From Caldifarciminota bacterium (GTDB lineage Bacteria; Hydrothermota; Tepidihabitantia; Tepidihabitantales; Tepidihabitantaceae), in contig JAFGRF010000160.1 of assembly GCA_016935295.1 (NCBI GenBank), positions 1 through 9,305 on the forward strand: a stretch of DNA of 9,305 bases. The letters are read 5' to 3'. A program made the translations under genes and the position numbers. Positions 1-6,164 of the stretch are shown one piece after another. Positions within the stretch are counted from its first letter, which is position 1. The number at the start of each line of letters is the position of its first letter. The notes under the pieces were generated by a model. That model was not told the origin of the DNA and did no database searches. It saw nothing but the letters and a program-made list of their open reading frames with translations.

Positions 1-13
1 CCGAATTCCCCAA

Positions 14-75
14 TTCGTCATTTGCCTGCATTCGACTTGGTTCGGATTTCGAGCTTCCTCATTCGAGTTTCATGG
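14..75 (+). repeat. Degenerate TTCGNNN heptamer array, 3' of rpe
   Basis: Heptamers beginning TTC or TTT start at 14 and 21, then at 31, then strictly in phase at 41, 48, 55, 62 and 69 (for example TTCGGAT, TTCGAGC, TTCGAGT). Three-base insertions (28-30 and 38-40) break the phase. The last unit overlaps the rpe stop codon at 70-72. Related heptamers lie on the other side of rpe on the opposite strand, and the decamer TTTGCCTGCA (21-30) recurs inverted at 754-763. The periodicity is seen directly; the function is unknown. Confidence 0.6.
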
Positions 76-711
76 GCACTTGAGGGCTTTGATGGTGGCA
101 GCGTAGTCTTTGCTGCGGAAGATGGCGCTTCCCGCGATGACCATGTGCGCTCCGGCATCAGCCACGAGCCGGCAGTTGGACGGGTTGATGCCGCCGTCGA
201 CGGCGATAGTGGCCTTTGAACCGACCTTCTGTATCAGTCGAGCTGTTTCCCGTATGCGGCCCGGCGATTCGTCCGAGAACTCCTGTCCGCCGAACCCGGG
301 ATGGACGCTCATCACCAGGACTTCCTGCACATCGGCAATCAGAGGCTTCAGCGATTCCACCGCGGTGCCGGGGTTGAGCGAGATACCGGCGGCCTTGCCC
401 GCAGCGTGGATGGTTTCGAGGCACTGGTCGGGCAGCTCGGTGGCTTCGATGTGGAAGACGACCAGGTCGGAGTAGGGAAGGAACTTCTCGATCAGCCATT
501 CCGGTTCGGTGACCATGAGGTGGGAGTGGACCGGCACGGATACGGCGCTGCGTACCGCCCTGGCCAGCGGGACGCCGAAGCTGAGGTTGGGCACGAAGTG
601 GCCGTCCATGACGTCGAGGTGGATGACGTCCGCTCCCGCAGCGACCACCGCCGACAGCTGGTCCGAGAGGTGCAGGAAGTCGCAGTCGAGAATCGACGCC
701 GCAACCTTCAT
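70..711 (-). CDS. rpe: Ribulose-phosphate 3-epimerase
   Basis: Interconverts ribulose-5-phosphate and xylulose-5-phosphate in the cytosolic pentose phosphate pathway. The 213-residue product is a full-length TIM barrel. It opens with the family signature SILDCDF (residues 6-12). It has the metal ligands H31 and D33 in HLDVMDGHFVPNL, H64 in HSHLMV, the phosphate-loop segment VHPGFGGQEF (136-145) and catalytic D172 in VDGGIN. The ATG at 709-711 is chosen because MKVAASIL matches where family members begin; the open frame continues upstream only through repeat sequence. There is no Shine-Dalgarno sequence, and the ATG sits inside a heptamer array. It is the last gene of the minus-strand cluster, 159 bp after the PASTA gene. 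Position after fmt and a PASTA gene echoes the Firmicutes prkC locus. Confidence 0.95.
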   Translation of the reverse strand: MKVAASILDCDFLHLSDQLSAVVAAGADVIHLDVMDGHFVPNLSFGVPLARAVRSAVSVPVHSHLMVTEPEWLIEKFLPYSDLVVFHIEATELPDQCLETIHAAGKAAGISLNPGTAVESLKPLIADVQEVLVMSVHPGFGGQEFSDESPGRIRETARLIQKVGSKATIAVDGGINPSNCRLVADAGAHMVIAGSAIFRSKDYAATIKALKCP

Positions 712-713
712 GA

Positions 714-741
714 AGGGCAAGTCCGAATGACGAAGTCCGAA
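714..741 (-). repeat. TTCGNNN heptamer array at the rpe start
   Basis: Read on the minus strand, four in-phase heptamers run from 741 to 714: TTCGGAC, TTCGTCA, TTCGGAC, TTGCCCT. The next heptamer in phase contains the rpe ATG. Just upstream, 738-753 matches 6171-6186 exactly over 16 bp (opposite orientation), so the same sequence family occurs at two distant sites. The array fills the place where a ribosome binding site would normally be. Confidence 0.6.
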
Positions 742-798
742 TGACGATTGAAGTGCAGGCAAAGCCCGAAGGACGAGACCGGTTTCGGGTTATTCCGG

Positions 799-866
799 CC
801 AAGAAACCAAGACACGAAGAGGTCTCTAACCATGCATGTCTCAATCATCCGTGTCAATCCGTGGTT
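799..866. repeat. Octamer (799-822) and decamer (847-866) degenerate repeats between the PASTA gene and rpe
   Basis: Three octamers CCAAGAAA, CCAAGACA, CGAAGAGG occupy 799-822. Two decamers, ATCCGTGTCA and ATCCGTGGTT, occupy 847-866, close to the PASTA stop codon at 871. Unit length differs from the heptamer arrays, but the style (short, degenerate, directly tandem, intergenic) is the same. No gene or convincing promoter is seen in 712-870. Confidence 0.5.
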
Positions 867-870
867 CCAG

Positions 871-1614
871 TCATCTTCGGCGTGCCGGGACCGCTATGAT
901 CATACTGACCGTGTCAAGGTCACGAACCGTCATGCCTTCTTCGGGGTACTGGATCAGGATACTGCCCGGAGGTTCGTCGCTCGGAGCCTGTTTGACCTCG
1001 CCGATGATGAGGCCCTGCGCCGTGATCAGGCCCCGCGCAATCTCGATGTTCAGGCCGACGAGGTTCGGCATCGGGAAGTTGCCGACGCGGGAGGCGACCT
1101 GGATGAATACGCGCTCGCCCTCGTCTACCTCGATCCCGGCCGGTGGATGGGTCGAGATAACCTGGCCGGGCGGCAGAGCCGGCGCGCGCAGCGACTCGAC
1201 GCCGGCGACCGAGAGGCCGGATTCGGTCAAGAGCGCCGTAGCCCGACTGAGCGAGAGTCCTTCTACGTGCGGGACATTGATTCTGGCTCCGCCCCGGCTC
1301 ACGTCGATGTTCACACGTCGCCCGAGCTTCACGGTCTGTCCGGGCTCCGGATGCTGGGCGACGACGTTGTCCGGCAGCACGGTCGCGTTGGAGACGCTCC
1401 GCACCTCGCCCAGTGTCAGTCCGGCATTGACGAGTGACTCCTCGGCGGCAAACCGGTCGAGGCCGATGACGTTGGGAACGGTCGCCTCCCGGCCGCTCCT
1501 CACGACCAGCGGCATCACCACCCAGTTGAGCAGCACCACTGCCAGTGCCAGCGCGAGCAGGACGATGAGCAGGGTCCGCAGCCTGTGGCTCCGGCGTTTG
1601 CTGCGCCGCTTCAC
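871..1614 (-). CDS. Membrane-anchored protein with three PASTA domains and no kinase domain
   Basis: The 247-residue product has a short basic cytoplasmic tail (MKRRSKRRSHRLR), one membrane helix at about 14-37, and then three PASTA repeats outside the membrane at about 44-107, 112-174 and 180-243. Each opens with a V/MPxxxGL-type segment (VPNVIGL, VPHVEGL, MPNLVGL). PASTA domains bind peptidoglycan fragments or lipid II in PrkC/PknB-type kinases and some penicillin-binding proteins. Here neither a kinase nor a transpeptidase is attached. The start is GTG at 1612-1614, overlapping the fmt stop by 4 bp (GTGA), so the two are translationally coupled. Its place between fmt and rpe matches prkC in Firmicutes, which suggests a kinase-less positional counterpart. 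A role in sensing or binding cell wall is inferred. Confidence 0.9.
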   Translation of the reverse strand: MKRRSKRRSHRLRTLLIVLLALALAVVLLNWVVMPLVVRSGREATVPNVIGLDRFAAEESLVNAGLTLGEVRSVSNATVLPDNVVAQHPEPGQTVKLGRRVNIDVSRGGARINVPHVEGLSLSRATALLTESGLSVAGVESLRAPALPPGQVISTHPPAGIEVDEGERVFIQVASRVGNFPMPNLVGLNIEIARGLITAQGLIIGEVKQAPSDEPPGSILIQYPEEGMTVRDLDTVSMIIAVPARRR

Positions 1615-2540
1615 GCTCCGAATCTGTCGCCTCCCTCCGGTCGGCTGCCGTTGCAGAAATCCCGGCCGGTCTGGATGCTCTTGCCTTCGGGCTTGAGTTC
1701 CGTGATTTCGAGAAGTCCTGAGCCGGCAGCGATGATGAGGCCGGGTTGTCGCACGAGTACCTCGCCGGGCCCGCCCCGTTCAGGAAGAGGGCTGACCCGC
1801 GAACGGAGCAGGACCACCCGCTTGCCACGGAAGCTCGTGACCGCGCCCGGCTCCGGTGAAAGCGCCCGGATCCGGTTGTGAATCTGCCGGGCAGGCTGCG
1901 CCCAGTCGATATCACGTTCGTCCTTGGTGACCTTGGGGGCCGGAGTTGCCTGGGCCGAGTCTTGAGGAGTACGACCGGCCGCGCCGCTTTCGAGCAGGGC
2001 CAGGGCATTGGTGGCCAGCCGGGCGCCTACCTCTGCGAGCCGCTGTGACAGGTCGCCGGCGGTCTCGTCCTCGCCGATTGAGGCCTTCTCTTGAACGATG
2101 ATGTCGCCTGCATCCACCTGTTCGGACAGGGAGATGATGGTGACCCCGGTTTCCCTGTCGCCGGCCAGGATAGAACGCTGGATCGGGGCGGCACCCCGGT
2201 ACTGGGGCAGGAGCGAAGGGTGGATGTTCAAGAATCCGAGCCGGGGCAAGTCCAGCAGGCCAGGTTTGAGGATATAGCCGTACGCTGCCAGCACAGCTAC
2301 GTCCGGACGCTGAGATTCGAGTTCGGCGATGAACGCCCGGCCATTCGGGTTGCGCGGAGTCAGGACCGGGAGGTTAAGTCTGCGCGCCTCTTGTTCGACC
2401 GGGGACGGCACAACCTTCCGGCCGCGGCCGCTGGGCCGGGCCGCTGCTGCGACCACCGGCCCGACTTTGTGCGTGGTGGCGGCAAGCGCGCGCAGGGCCG
2501 GCACGGCGAACTCCGATGTCCCGAAGAAAGCTACTTGCAC
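1611..2540 (-). CDS. fmt: Methionyl-tRNA formyltransferase
   Basis: Transfers a formyl group from 10-formyl-tetrahydrofolate to Met-tRNA(fMet) for translation initiation. The 309-residue length is normal for the family. The N-terminal catalytic domain (about 1-190) begins FFGTSEFAVPAL and carries the hallmark NIHPSLLPQYRGAAPIQ, with the catalytic triad N105, H107 and D143 (in VDAGDI). The C-terminal tRNA-binding domain (about 205-309) contains DIDW and ends in a typical PEGK...F.NG stretch. The GTG start (2538-2540) puts MQVAFFGT at the usual N-terminus and overlaps the end of def by 10 bp. The 3' end overlaps the PASTA gene. The def-fmt pairing is common and functional, since one adds the formyl group and the other removes it. 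Confidence 0.97.
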   Translation of the reverse strand: MQVAFFGTSEFAVPALRALAATTHKVGPVVAAAARPSGRGRKVVPSPVEQEARRLNLPVLTPRNPNGRAFIAELESQRPDVAVLAAYGYILKPGLLDLPRLGFLNIHPSLLPQYRGAAPIQRSILAGDRETGVTIISLSEQVDAGDIIVQEKASIGEDETAGDLSQRLAEVGARLATNALALLESGAAGRTPQDSAQATPAPKVTKDERDIDWAQPARQIHNRIRALSPEPGAVTSFRGKRVVLLRSRVSPLPERGGPGEVLVRQPGLIIAAGSGLLEITELKPEGKSIQTGRDFCNGSRPEGGDRFGA

Positions 2541-3040
2541 TGCTCTTTCTCCATGGCTTCAAGCTCCTTGAGCTTGGTGCTGAACATCCCGCGCCGGGTG
2601 GGACCGAGGTGGTCGATGAACAGCACGCCGTTCAGGTGGTCGATCTCGTGCAGCAGCGCTCGCGTCAGAAGTCTGGCTGTGCCTTCAACGGTAATCGGCT
2701 GCAGTTCCTCGTTCAGTCCGGTGATCCTCGCGAACTCAGGGCGAGGCAGGAAGTCGAACAGGCCGGGCAGTGAGAGGCAGCCTTCTTCGGCCTCGACTGT
2801 CCCTTCAGTAGCCACTGTCTGCGGATTGATGATGCAGTACGGTTCCTGGTCAACGTCCGCCCCGGCCGGGTTGATGGCGAACGCAGCGACCGTCACCGCA
2901 AGCTGGTTCGCGGCCAGGCCCAGGCCGTCCTGCGTCAGCATACTGACCTTGAGGTCCTGGAGGAACTGGACCAGTTCCGGAGTCAGCTTCTCGACCGGAC
3001 GCGACCTGGTCCGGAGCGCAGGATTGCCGTAAAGGACCAC
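2531..3040 (-). CDS. def: Peptide deformylase
   Basis: Metalloenzyme that removes the N-formyl group from nascent proteins. All three motifs are present (numbered from the chosen start): GLGLAANQ (39-46), EGCLSLP (86-92, with metal ligand C88) and HEIDH (131-135, two His ligands and catalytic Glu). These positions nearly coincide with the E. coli enzyme. The start is taken as GTG 3038-3040, giving MVLYGNPALR and 169 residues, a normal length. Neither this GTG nor a TTG at 3086-3088 (16 residues longer, overlapping yajC) has a clear ribosome binding site, so the start is uncertain. The open frame reaches 3214, but its upstream part lies within yajC and is not deformylase-like. The gene lies 31 bp after yajC and overlaps fmt by 10 bp. 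Confidence 0.93.
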   Translation of the reverse strand: MVLYGNPALRTRSRPVEKLTPELVQFLQDLKVSMLTQDGLGLAANQLAVTVAAFAINPAGADVDQEPYCIINPQTVATEGTVEAEEGCLSLPGLFDFLPRPEFARITGLNEELQPITVEGTARLLTRALLHEIDHLNGVLFIDHLGPTRRGMFSTKLKELEAMEKEQCK

Positions 3041-3071
3041 GCGGCGGTTCGTGCCGGTTGGCCCTTCTGCC

Positions 3072-3404
3072 TTACTTCTGTGTGCCAAACTTGTAGCTGA
3101 CCGCGCTCTTGTCGACTTCGAGTTCGGTGTTCTCGGCAACCTTGATAAGGAAGGTCTGTTCCCTGACGTTGGATACGATGCCATGGATGCCGGATGCCAG
3201 CACCACGCGGTCACCGCGTTTGATCTGTTCCAGCATCTGGGCGTGCTTCTTCTGGCGGCGCTGCTGGGGAAGTATCATCAAGAAGTAGAGCACGGCGAAT
3301 ATGAGTATTATCGGCAGGAACCCGAGAATTGAGTTCATGCCGCCGGAAGGTGCGGCCGGAGCAGTAGATGCGGCCGGGGTCTGGCCAAGAGCGATTCCGA
3401 ACAT
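3072..3404 (-). CDS. yajC: Preprotein translocase subunit YajC
   Basis: Small inner-membrane protein that associates with SecDF and the SecYEG translocon. The 110-residue product has an Ala/Pro-rich N-terminus, one membrane helix at about 25-45 (ILGFLPIILIFAVLYFLMIL), then the signature PQQRRQKKH (46-54) and the conserved LKxGDRVV-like segment IKRGDRVVLASGIHGIV. The ATG at 3402-3404 is chosen because AAAGGAG lies 5 nt upstream; an in-frame TTG at 3420-3422 has no such support. In many genomes yajC precedes secD-secF; here it is between nadD and def, with no secDF in the window. Confidence 0.93.
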   Translation of the reverse strand: MFGIALGQTPAASTAPAAPSGGMNSILGFLPIILIFAVLYFLMILPQQRRQKKHAQMLEQIKRGDRVVLASGIHGIVSNVREQTFLIKVAENTELEVDKSAVSYKFGTQK

Positions 3405-3409
3405 CAGAT

Positions 3410-3416
3410 CTCCTTT
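3410..3416 (-). promoter_or_regulatory. Shine-Dalgarno sequence of yajC
   Basis: AAAGGAG on the minus strand, 5 nt before the yajC ATG. It decides the yajC start. It is one of only a few strong ribosome binding sites in the window. Confidence 0.8.
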
Positions 3417-3428
3417 GGGCAATTGCCC

Positions 3429-4037
3429 TTACGTGGTCGTTTTCCTTGTCGGGCCTCGGTACAGGCGGTGTCGCCGCACGTACTCGGCGACCCGCACCGG
3501 TAACATATAGCGGATGGAACGGCCTTTGGCAAGCCTTGCCCGGATCTGCGCAGCCGATATCCCGACCGGGATGACCGCGCGAAACAGCACCCGCCTCGGG
3601 TCGTGGCCTCGAAACAACGGGGGGCGCGCTATCTCGGGTCTGCTCATCACGACAATCCGGGCGAGCTCGGTCAATTCTCCGGGCCGGTGCCATGAAGCGA
3701 CGTCCCGGTACTGGTCCGAGCCGACCGCCAGATAGAGCATGGCGCCGGGGTAGCGCGAACGCAGTTCGCGCAGGGTGTCGGCCGTGTAGGAAGGTCCGGA
3801 TCGGGCTTCCTCAATCGGGCACAACTCAAACCCGGGCTGTCCGGCCACGGCCAGCCGCGTCATCGCCAGCCGATGGCGGTAGGGCACAATCGGGCCGCGC
3901 TTGTGCGGCGGCCGGAAGGCAGGTATGAACAGCATCCGGTCCAGCCGCAACTGCTCCCGCACGTCATCGGCAACCAGAAGGTGTCCGAAGTGAACGGGAT
4001 TGAACGACCCTCCGAACACTCCCAGCCGGACCGGCAC
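3429..4037 (-). CDS. nadD: Nicotinate-nucleotide adenylyltransferase
   Basis: Transfers AMP from ATP to nicotinate mononucleotide in NAD synthesis. The 202-residue product starts with the nucleotidyltransferase signature GGSFNPVHFGH (9-19) and has PPHK (43-46), SYTADTLREL (83-92) and GSDQYRDVASWH (106-117). The usual ISSTxIR motif reads ISAAQIR (160-166), a slight departure. The start is taken as GTG 4035-4037, which gives MPVRLGVFGG and begins one base after the bamD stop. An alternative in-frame GTG at 4092-4094 would add 19 residues overlapping bamD and is not needed. Position between bamD and yajC, rather than beside obgE or rsfS, is not the commonest context. Confidence 0.93.
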   Translation of the reverse strand: MPVRLGVFGGSFNPVHFGHLLVADDVREQLRLDRMLFIPAFRPPHKRGPIVPYRHRLAMTRLAVAGQPGFELCPIEEARSGPSYTADTLRELRSRYPGAMLYLAVGSDQYRDVASWHRPGELTELARIVVMSRPEIARPPLFRGHDPRRVLFRAVIPVGISAAQIRARLAKGRSIRYMLPVRVAEYVRRHRLYRGPTRKTTT

Positions 4038-4038
4038 G

Positions 4039-4791
4039 CTAGTGGCTGGTTCGGCCGAGAGCGGCGCGCGCGAGCTTCTTGACTTCCGGTTCACACGGAC
4101 CGGTCACGAGTGCGCTGAGTACCTCGCGCGCCTTGGCGGTGTCCGCAGTTTCGAGCAGGCTGACCGCGAACCGGTATCTTTCCATGTCGGGCCAGCGCCC
4201 GGCCGGGTAGGTCTGGTCCACGTAGTCGTAGTAGACCAGAGCCGACTTGTACTCGCCCGACGTGTAGTAGAGCCTTGCCGCATCGAATTCACGCAGCGCG
4301 AGCCTCTCGGCGATTTCGCCGAGCAGCTTCTCTGCGTCCGGGCGGAGCGGTGAATCCGGATAGTCCTCCAGGAACCGGTTGATGGTCTCCTGAGCCTTGA
4401 GCGCTCGAGCCTGGTCGCGGACGTGGCTGGGTGCCGAGCGCAGGTAGGAGACCGCGAGCTTGTACGTGGCTTCCTCCTGAAACCGGCCGTTCGGGAAGCT
4501 CTTCAGGTAGAAGTCGAATTCGCTCTGGGCCTGCAGGTAGTCCTTGCTGCGGAAATAGGTCTCGGCGAGGTAGTACTGAGCGTCCGAGGCCTGACGCGAG
4601 CCCGGGAAGTTGAAGATAATGAAGGTGAGCTGGTCCTCGGCCCGGCGGAAGTGCCTCGCATCCAGGCTGGCGATGGCCTGGTCGAGAGCCTGCCCGGCGT
4701 CCTGCGGAACCGGTTGGACCTCGGCGCGCTTCGGGCATCCGGCAACAGCCAGCAGGAGCACGGGGAGTACGAGCCGGCCCAGGTGACTCAT
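4039..4791 (-). CDS. bamD: BamD/YfiO-like TPR lipoprotein
   Basis: Predicted outer-membrane lipoprotein of the beta-barrel assembly machinery. The 250-residue product has a signal peptide ending in the lipobox LAVAGC, with lipidated C19. It is followed by tetratricopeptide-like helical repeats, including FRRAEDQLTFIIFNFPGS (48-65), ASDAQYYLAETYF with DYLQAQSEFDFYLKSFP (68-100), the AQETINRFLEDYPDSP region (133-148) and YKSALVYYDYVDQTYP (181-196). This spacing is typical of BamD, whose length is about 240-250. YbgF/CpoB-type proteins share the repeats, so the exact paralogue is slightly uncertain. The ATG at 4789-4791 overlaps the upstream phosphorylase stop by 4 bp (ATGA). Its presence argues for a diderm host. 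Confidence 0.85.
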   Translation of the reverse strand: MSHLGRLVLPVLLLAVAGCPKRAEVQPVPQDAGQALDQAIASLDARHFRRAEDQLTFIIFNFPGSRQASDAQYYLAETYFRSKDYLQAQSEFDFYLKSFPNGRFQEEATYKLAVSYLRSAPSHVRDQARALKAQETINRFLEDYPDSPLRPDAEKLLGEIAERLALREFDAARLYYTSGEYKSALVYYDYVDQTYPAGRWPDMERYRFAVSLLETADTAKAREVLSALVTGPCEPEVKKLARAALGRTSH

Positions 4792-5603
4792 ATCTGCTTC
4801 ACTACCTCATTCACAGTGGCGGTCAGACTTGGCTCGGCCTTGGCGGCCATGGCCAGTACTTCGCCCAGGCTGACCGGCTTCATGGCATCGGGCAGGCCCA
4901 TGTCGGTAATGACTGAGAATCCGAGCACGCGCAGCCCGGCGTGCCGGGCCACGATGACCTCGGGAACGGTGGACATGCCGACAAGGTCGGCGCCGATGGT
5001 GCGGATGTAGCGGTACTCGGCCGCGGTTTCGAGGTTCGGACCCGTGACCCAGGCGTAGACTGCGGGGTAGAGCCGGATTCCGAGTTTCAGCGCGGCGTCC
5101 ATTGCCAGGTTCACCAGCGCGGGGTCGTAGCAGGCGGCCATGTCCGGGAAGCGCGGGCCCAGTGTGTCATCGTTCTGCCCGCGCAACGGGTTGAGGCCGG
5201 TCAGGTTGATGTGGTCGGTGATTACTGCTATCTCGCCGGCGCGGAGCTGCGGATTGACGCTGCCCGAGGCGTTTGAGACTACGAGCGTGCCGATCCCGAG
5301 CTCCTTCATTACCCGTACGGGGTGCGTGACTTGCCGGGGGTCGTACCCTTCGTAGCAGTGGAACCGCCCCTGCATCACGACAACCGGCCGGCCGTTCAGA
5401 CTGCCGAAAATCAGACGGCCGCTGTGGCTCTCAACGGTCGGTACCGGAAAGTGAGGTATTCCATCGTAGGGGATTGAAGTCTCGACCTGAACATCCTGGG
5501 CCAATCTGCCGAGACCGGTGCCGAGGATGATACCGAGTTCGGGCCGGAAGTCGGTCTTAGTTCTTATTGCCTGGACGCTCTGAGCTATCTGCTGCTTCAG
5601 CAT
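4788..5603 (-). CDS. Trimeric purine nucleoside phosphorylase family enzyme, possibly acting on adenosine or methylthioadenosine
   Basis: Phosphorolysis of purine nucleosides, family PNP/MTAP (trimeric). The 271-residue product shows the phosphate-binding GTGLG (28-32), SHSG (59-62), GRFHCYEGY (79-87), SNASGSVN (110-117), GPNLET (188-193) and GADLVGMSTVPEVIVARH (204-221), very close to human PNP. E192 matches human E201. Human N243, which selects 6-oxopurines, is D234 here, and human H257, which contacts the ribose 5'-OH, is L246; both changes resemble MTA phosphorylase (Asp and Val). Substrate is therefore left open. The ATG at 5601-5603 has GAGG 7 nt upstream. The gene overlaps divIVA by 47 bp. 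Confidence 0.9.
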   Translation of the reverse strand: MLKQQIAQSVQAIRTKTDFRPELGIILGTGLGRLAQDVQVETSIPYDGIPHFPVPTVESHSGRLIFGSLNGRPVVVMQGRFHCYEGYDPRQVTHPVRVMKELGIGTLVVSNASGSVNPQLRAGEIAVITDHINLTGLNPLRGQNDDTLGPRFPDMAACYDPALVNLAMDAALKLGIRLYPAVYAWVTGPNLETAAEYRYIRTIGADLVGMSTVPEVIVARHAGLRVLGFSVITDMGLPDAMKPVSLGEVLAMAAKAEPSLTATVNEVVKQI

Positions 5604-6057
5604 TCGGTTTCCTCTGGCTCATCCGTTCGGCCATCGCCAGGTAGGTCCTGGCTATCCCGGCGACTTCGTCACTCATCGCGGTGCGCTTGGCTTCGAGGGT
5701 GCGCAACTCCTCGGCGACGCCCCGGGTTTCCCGCGTGGCCTCCTGCTTGATGCGTTCGGCTTCGAGTCTAGCCTTGTCTATGAGCAGTTGTGCTTCCTTC
5801 TTCGCCTCCTCGCGCAGTTGGTTGGTCGCCTTCTGCGCGGTGAGGAGCGTGTCCTTCAGCAGCTGCTCGGTGTCCTCGTACGCCTTCAGGTGTTTGGTCA
5901 GCTCTTCTGCCTTCTCGGTAAGCTGCGCCCGCTCCTTGCGCAGGTTCTCAATCTCCGTGGCGAGCTCACCGATGAACTCCTCGACCTCGGTCTTCGAGAG
6001 GCCGTGGCGCTGGGTCGAGAAGGTTTTCTTCCGGATGTCCATGGGTGTGATAGCCAT
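5557..6057 (-). CDS. DivIVA-domain coiled-coil protein
   Basis: DivIVA proteins bind curved or polar membrane and organise cell division or wall growth. The 166-residue product begins with the N-terminal signature ITPMDIRKKTF and EVEEFI (3-29), then a long coiled coil from about 30 to 145, rich in Glu, Lys, Arg and Ala, and a short polar tail. It aligns without gaps to B. subtilis DivIVA at the start, but the membrane-inserting F17-R18 are R17-H18 here. The ATG at 6055-6057 lies 6 bp after a promoter -10 box, so the message is predicted to be leaderless. It is the first gene of the long minus-strand operon; its 3' end overlaps the phosphorylase gene by 47 bp. Confidence 0.88.
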   Translation of the reverse strand: MAITPMDIRKKTFSTQRHGLSKTEVEEFIGELATEIENLRKERAQLTEKAEELTKHLKAYEDTEQLLKDTLLTAQKATNQLREEAKKEAQLLIDKARLEAERIKQEATRETRGVAEELRTLEAKRTAMSDEVAGIARTYLAMAERMSQRKPNAEAADSSERPGNKN

Positions 6058-6063
6058 CGACGG

Positions 6064-6091
6064 ATTCTACCAGCGGGCCTAAGACAGTCAA
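6064..6091 (-). promoter_or_regulatory. Leaderless promoter of the divIVA operon
   Basis: On the minus strand: -35 TTGACT (6091-6086), 16-bp spacer, -10 TAGAAT (6069-6064), then 6 nt (CCGTCG) and the divIVA ATG. Transcription starting about 7 nt after the -10 box would begin at the A of ATG. Near-consensus sigma-70 type; no Shine-Dalgarno sequence is present. Mirrors the promoter at 6223-6250. Confidence 0.75.
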
Positions 6092-6164
6092 CCGAAACGG
6101 CGCCTCGGGAGACCGGCCCGAGGTCAGAAACGGAGGCACTAGAGGCGGAATCCGGCTCGCGCCA

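Noticed and set aside
14..75. Short repeats as a CRISPR array
   Set aside because: Units are 7-10 bp, degenerate and directly abutting, with no spacers of constant length and no cas genes in the window.
829..857. TTGACA at 857-852 (minus strand) as an rpe promoter
   Set aside because: The hexamer is part of the decamer repeat, and the best -10 at a 17-bp spacing is CATGGT, too poor to call.
920..2008. A 362-codon minus-strand frame across the PASTA gene and fmt
   Set aside because: Low-complexity Arg/Ala/Pro-rich product in another frame of two well-supported genes.
3405..3422. Upstream TTG (3420-3422) as the yajC start
   Set aside because: The ATG at 3402-3404 has a strong Shine-Dalgarno sequence at good spacing.
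3417..3428. Perfect 12-bp palindrome GGGCAATTGCCC between nadD and yajC
   Set aside because: Short, without a loop or T-run, and in a 24-bp gap inside the operon; it could be an operator but nothing else supports that.
4038..4094. Upstream GTG (4092-4094) as the nadD start
   Set aside because: It would add 19 residues overlapping bamD, with no conserved content; GTG 4035-4037 puts the nucleotidyltransferase motif at its usual place.
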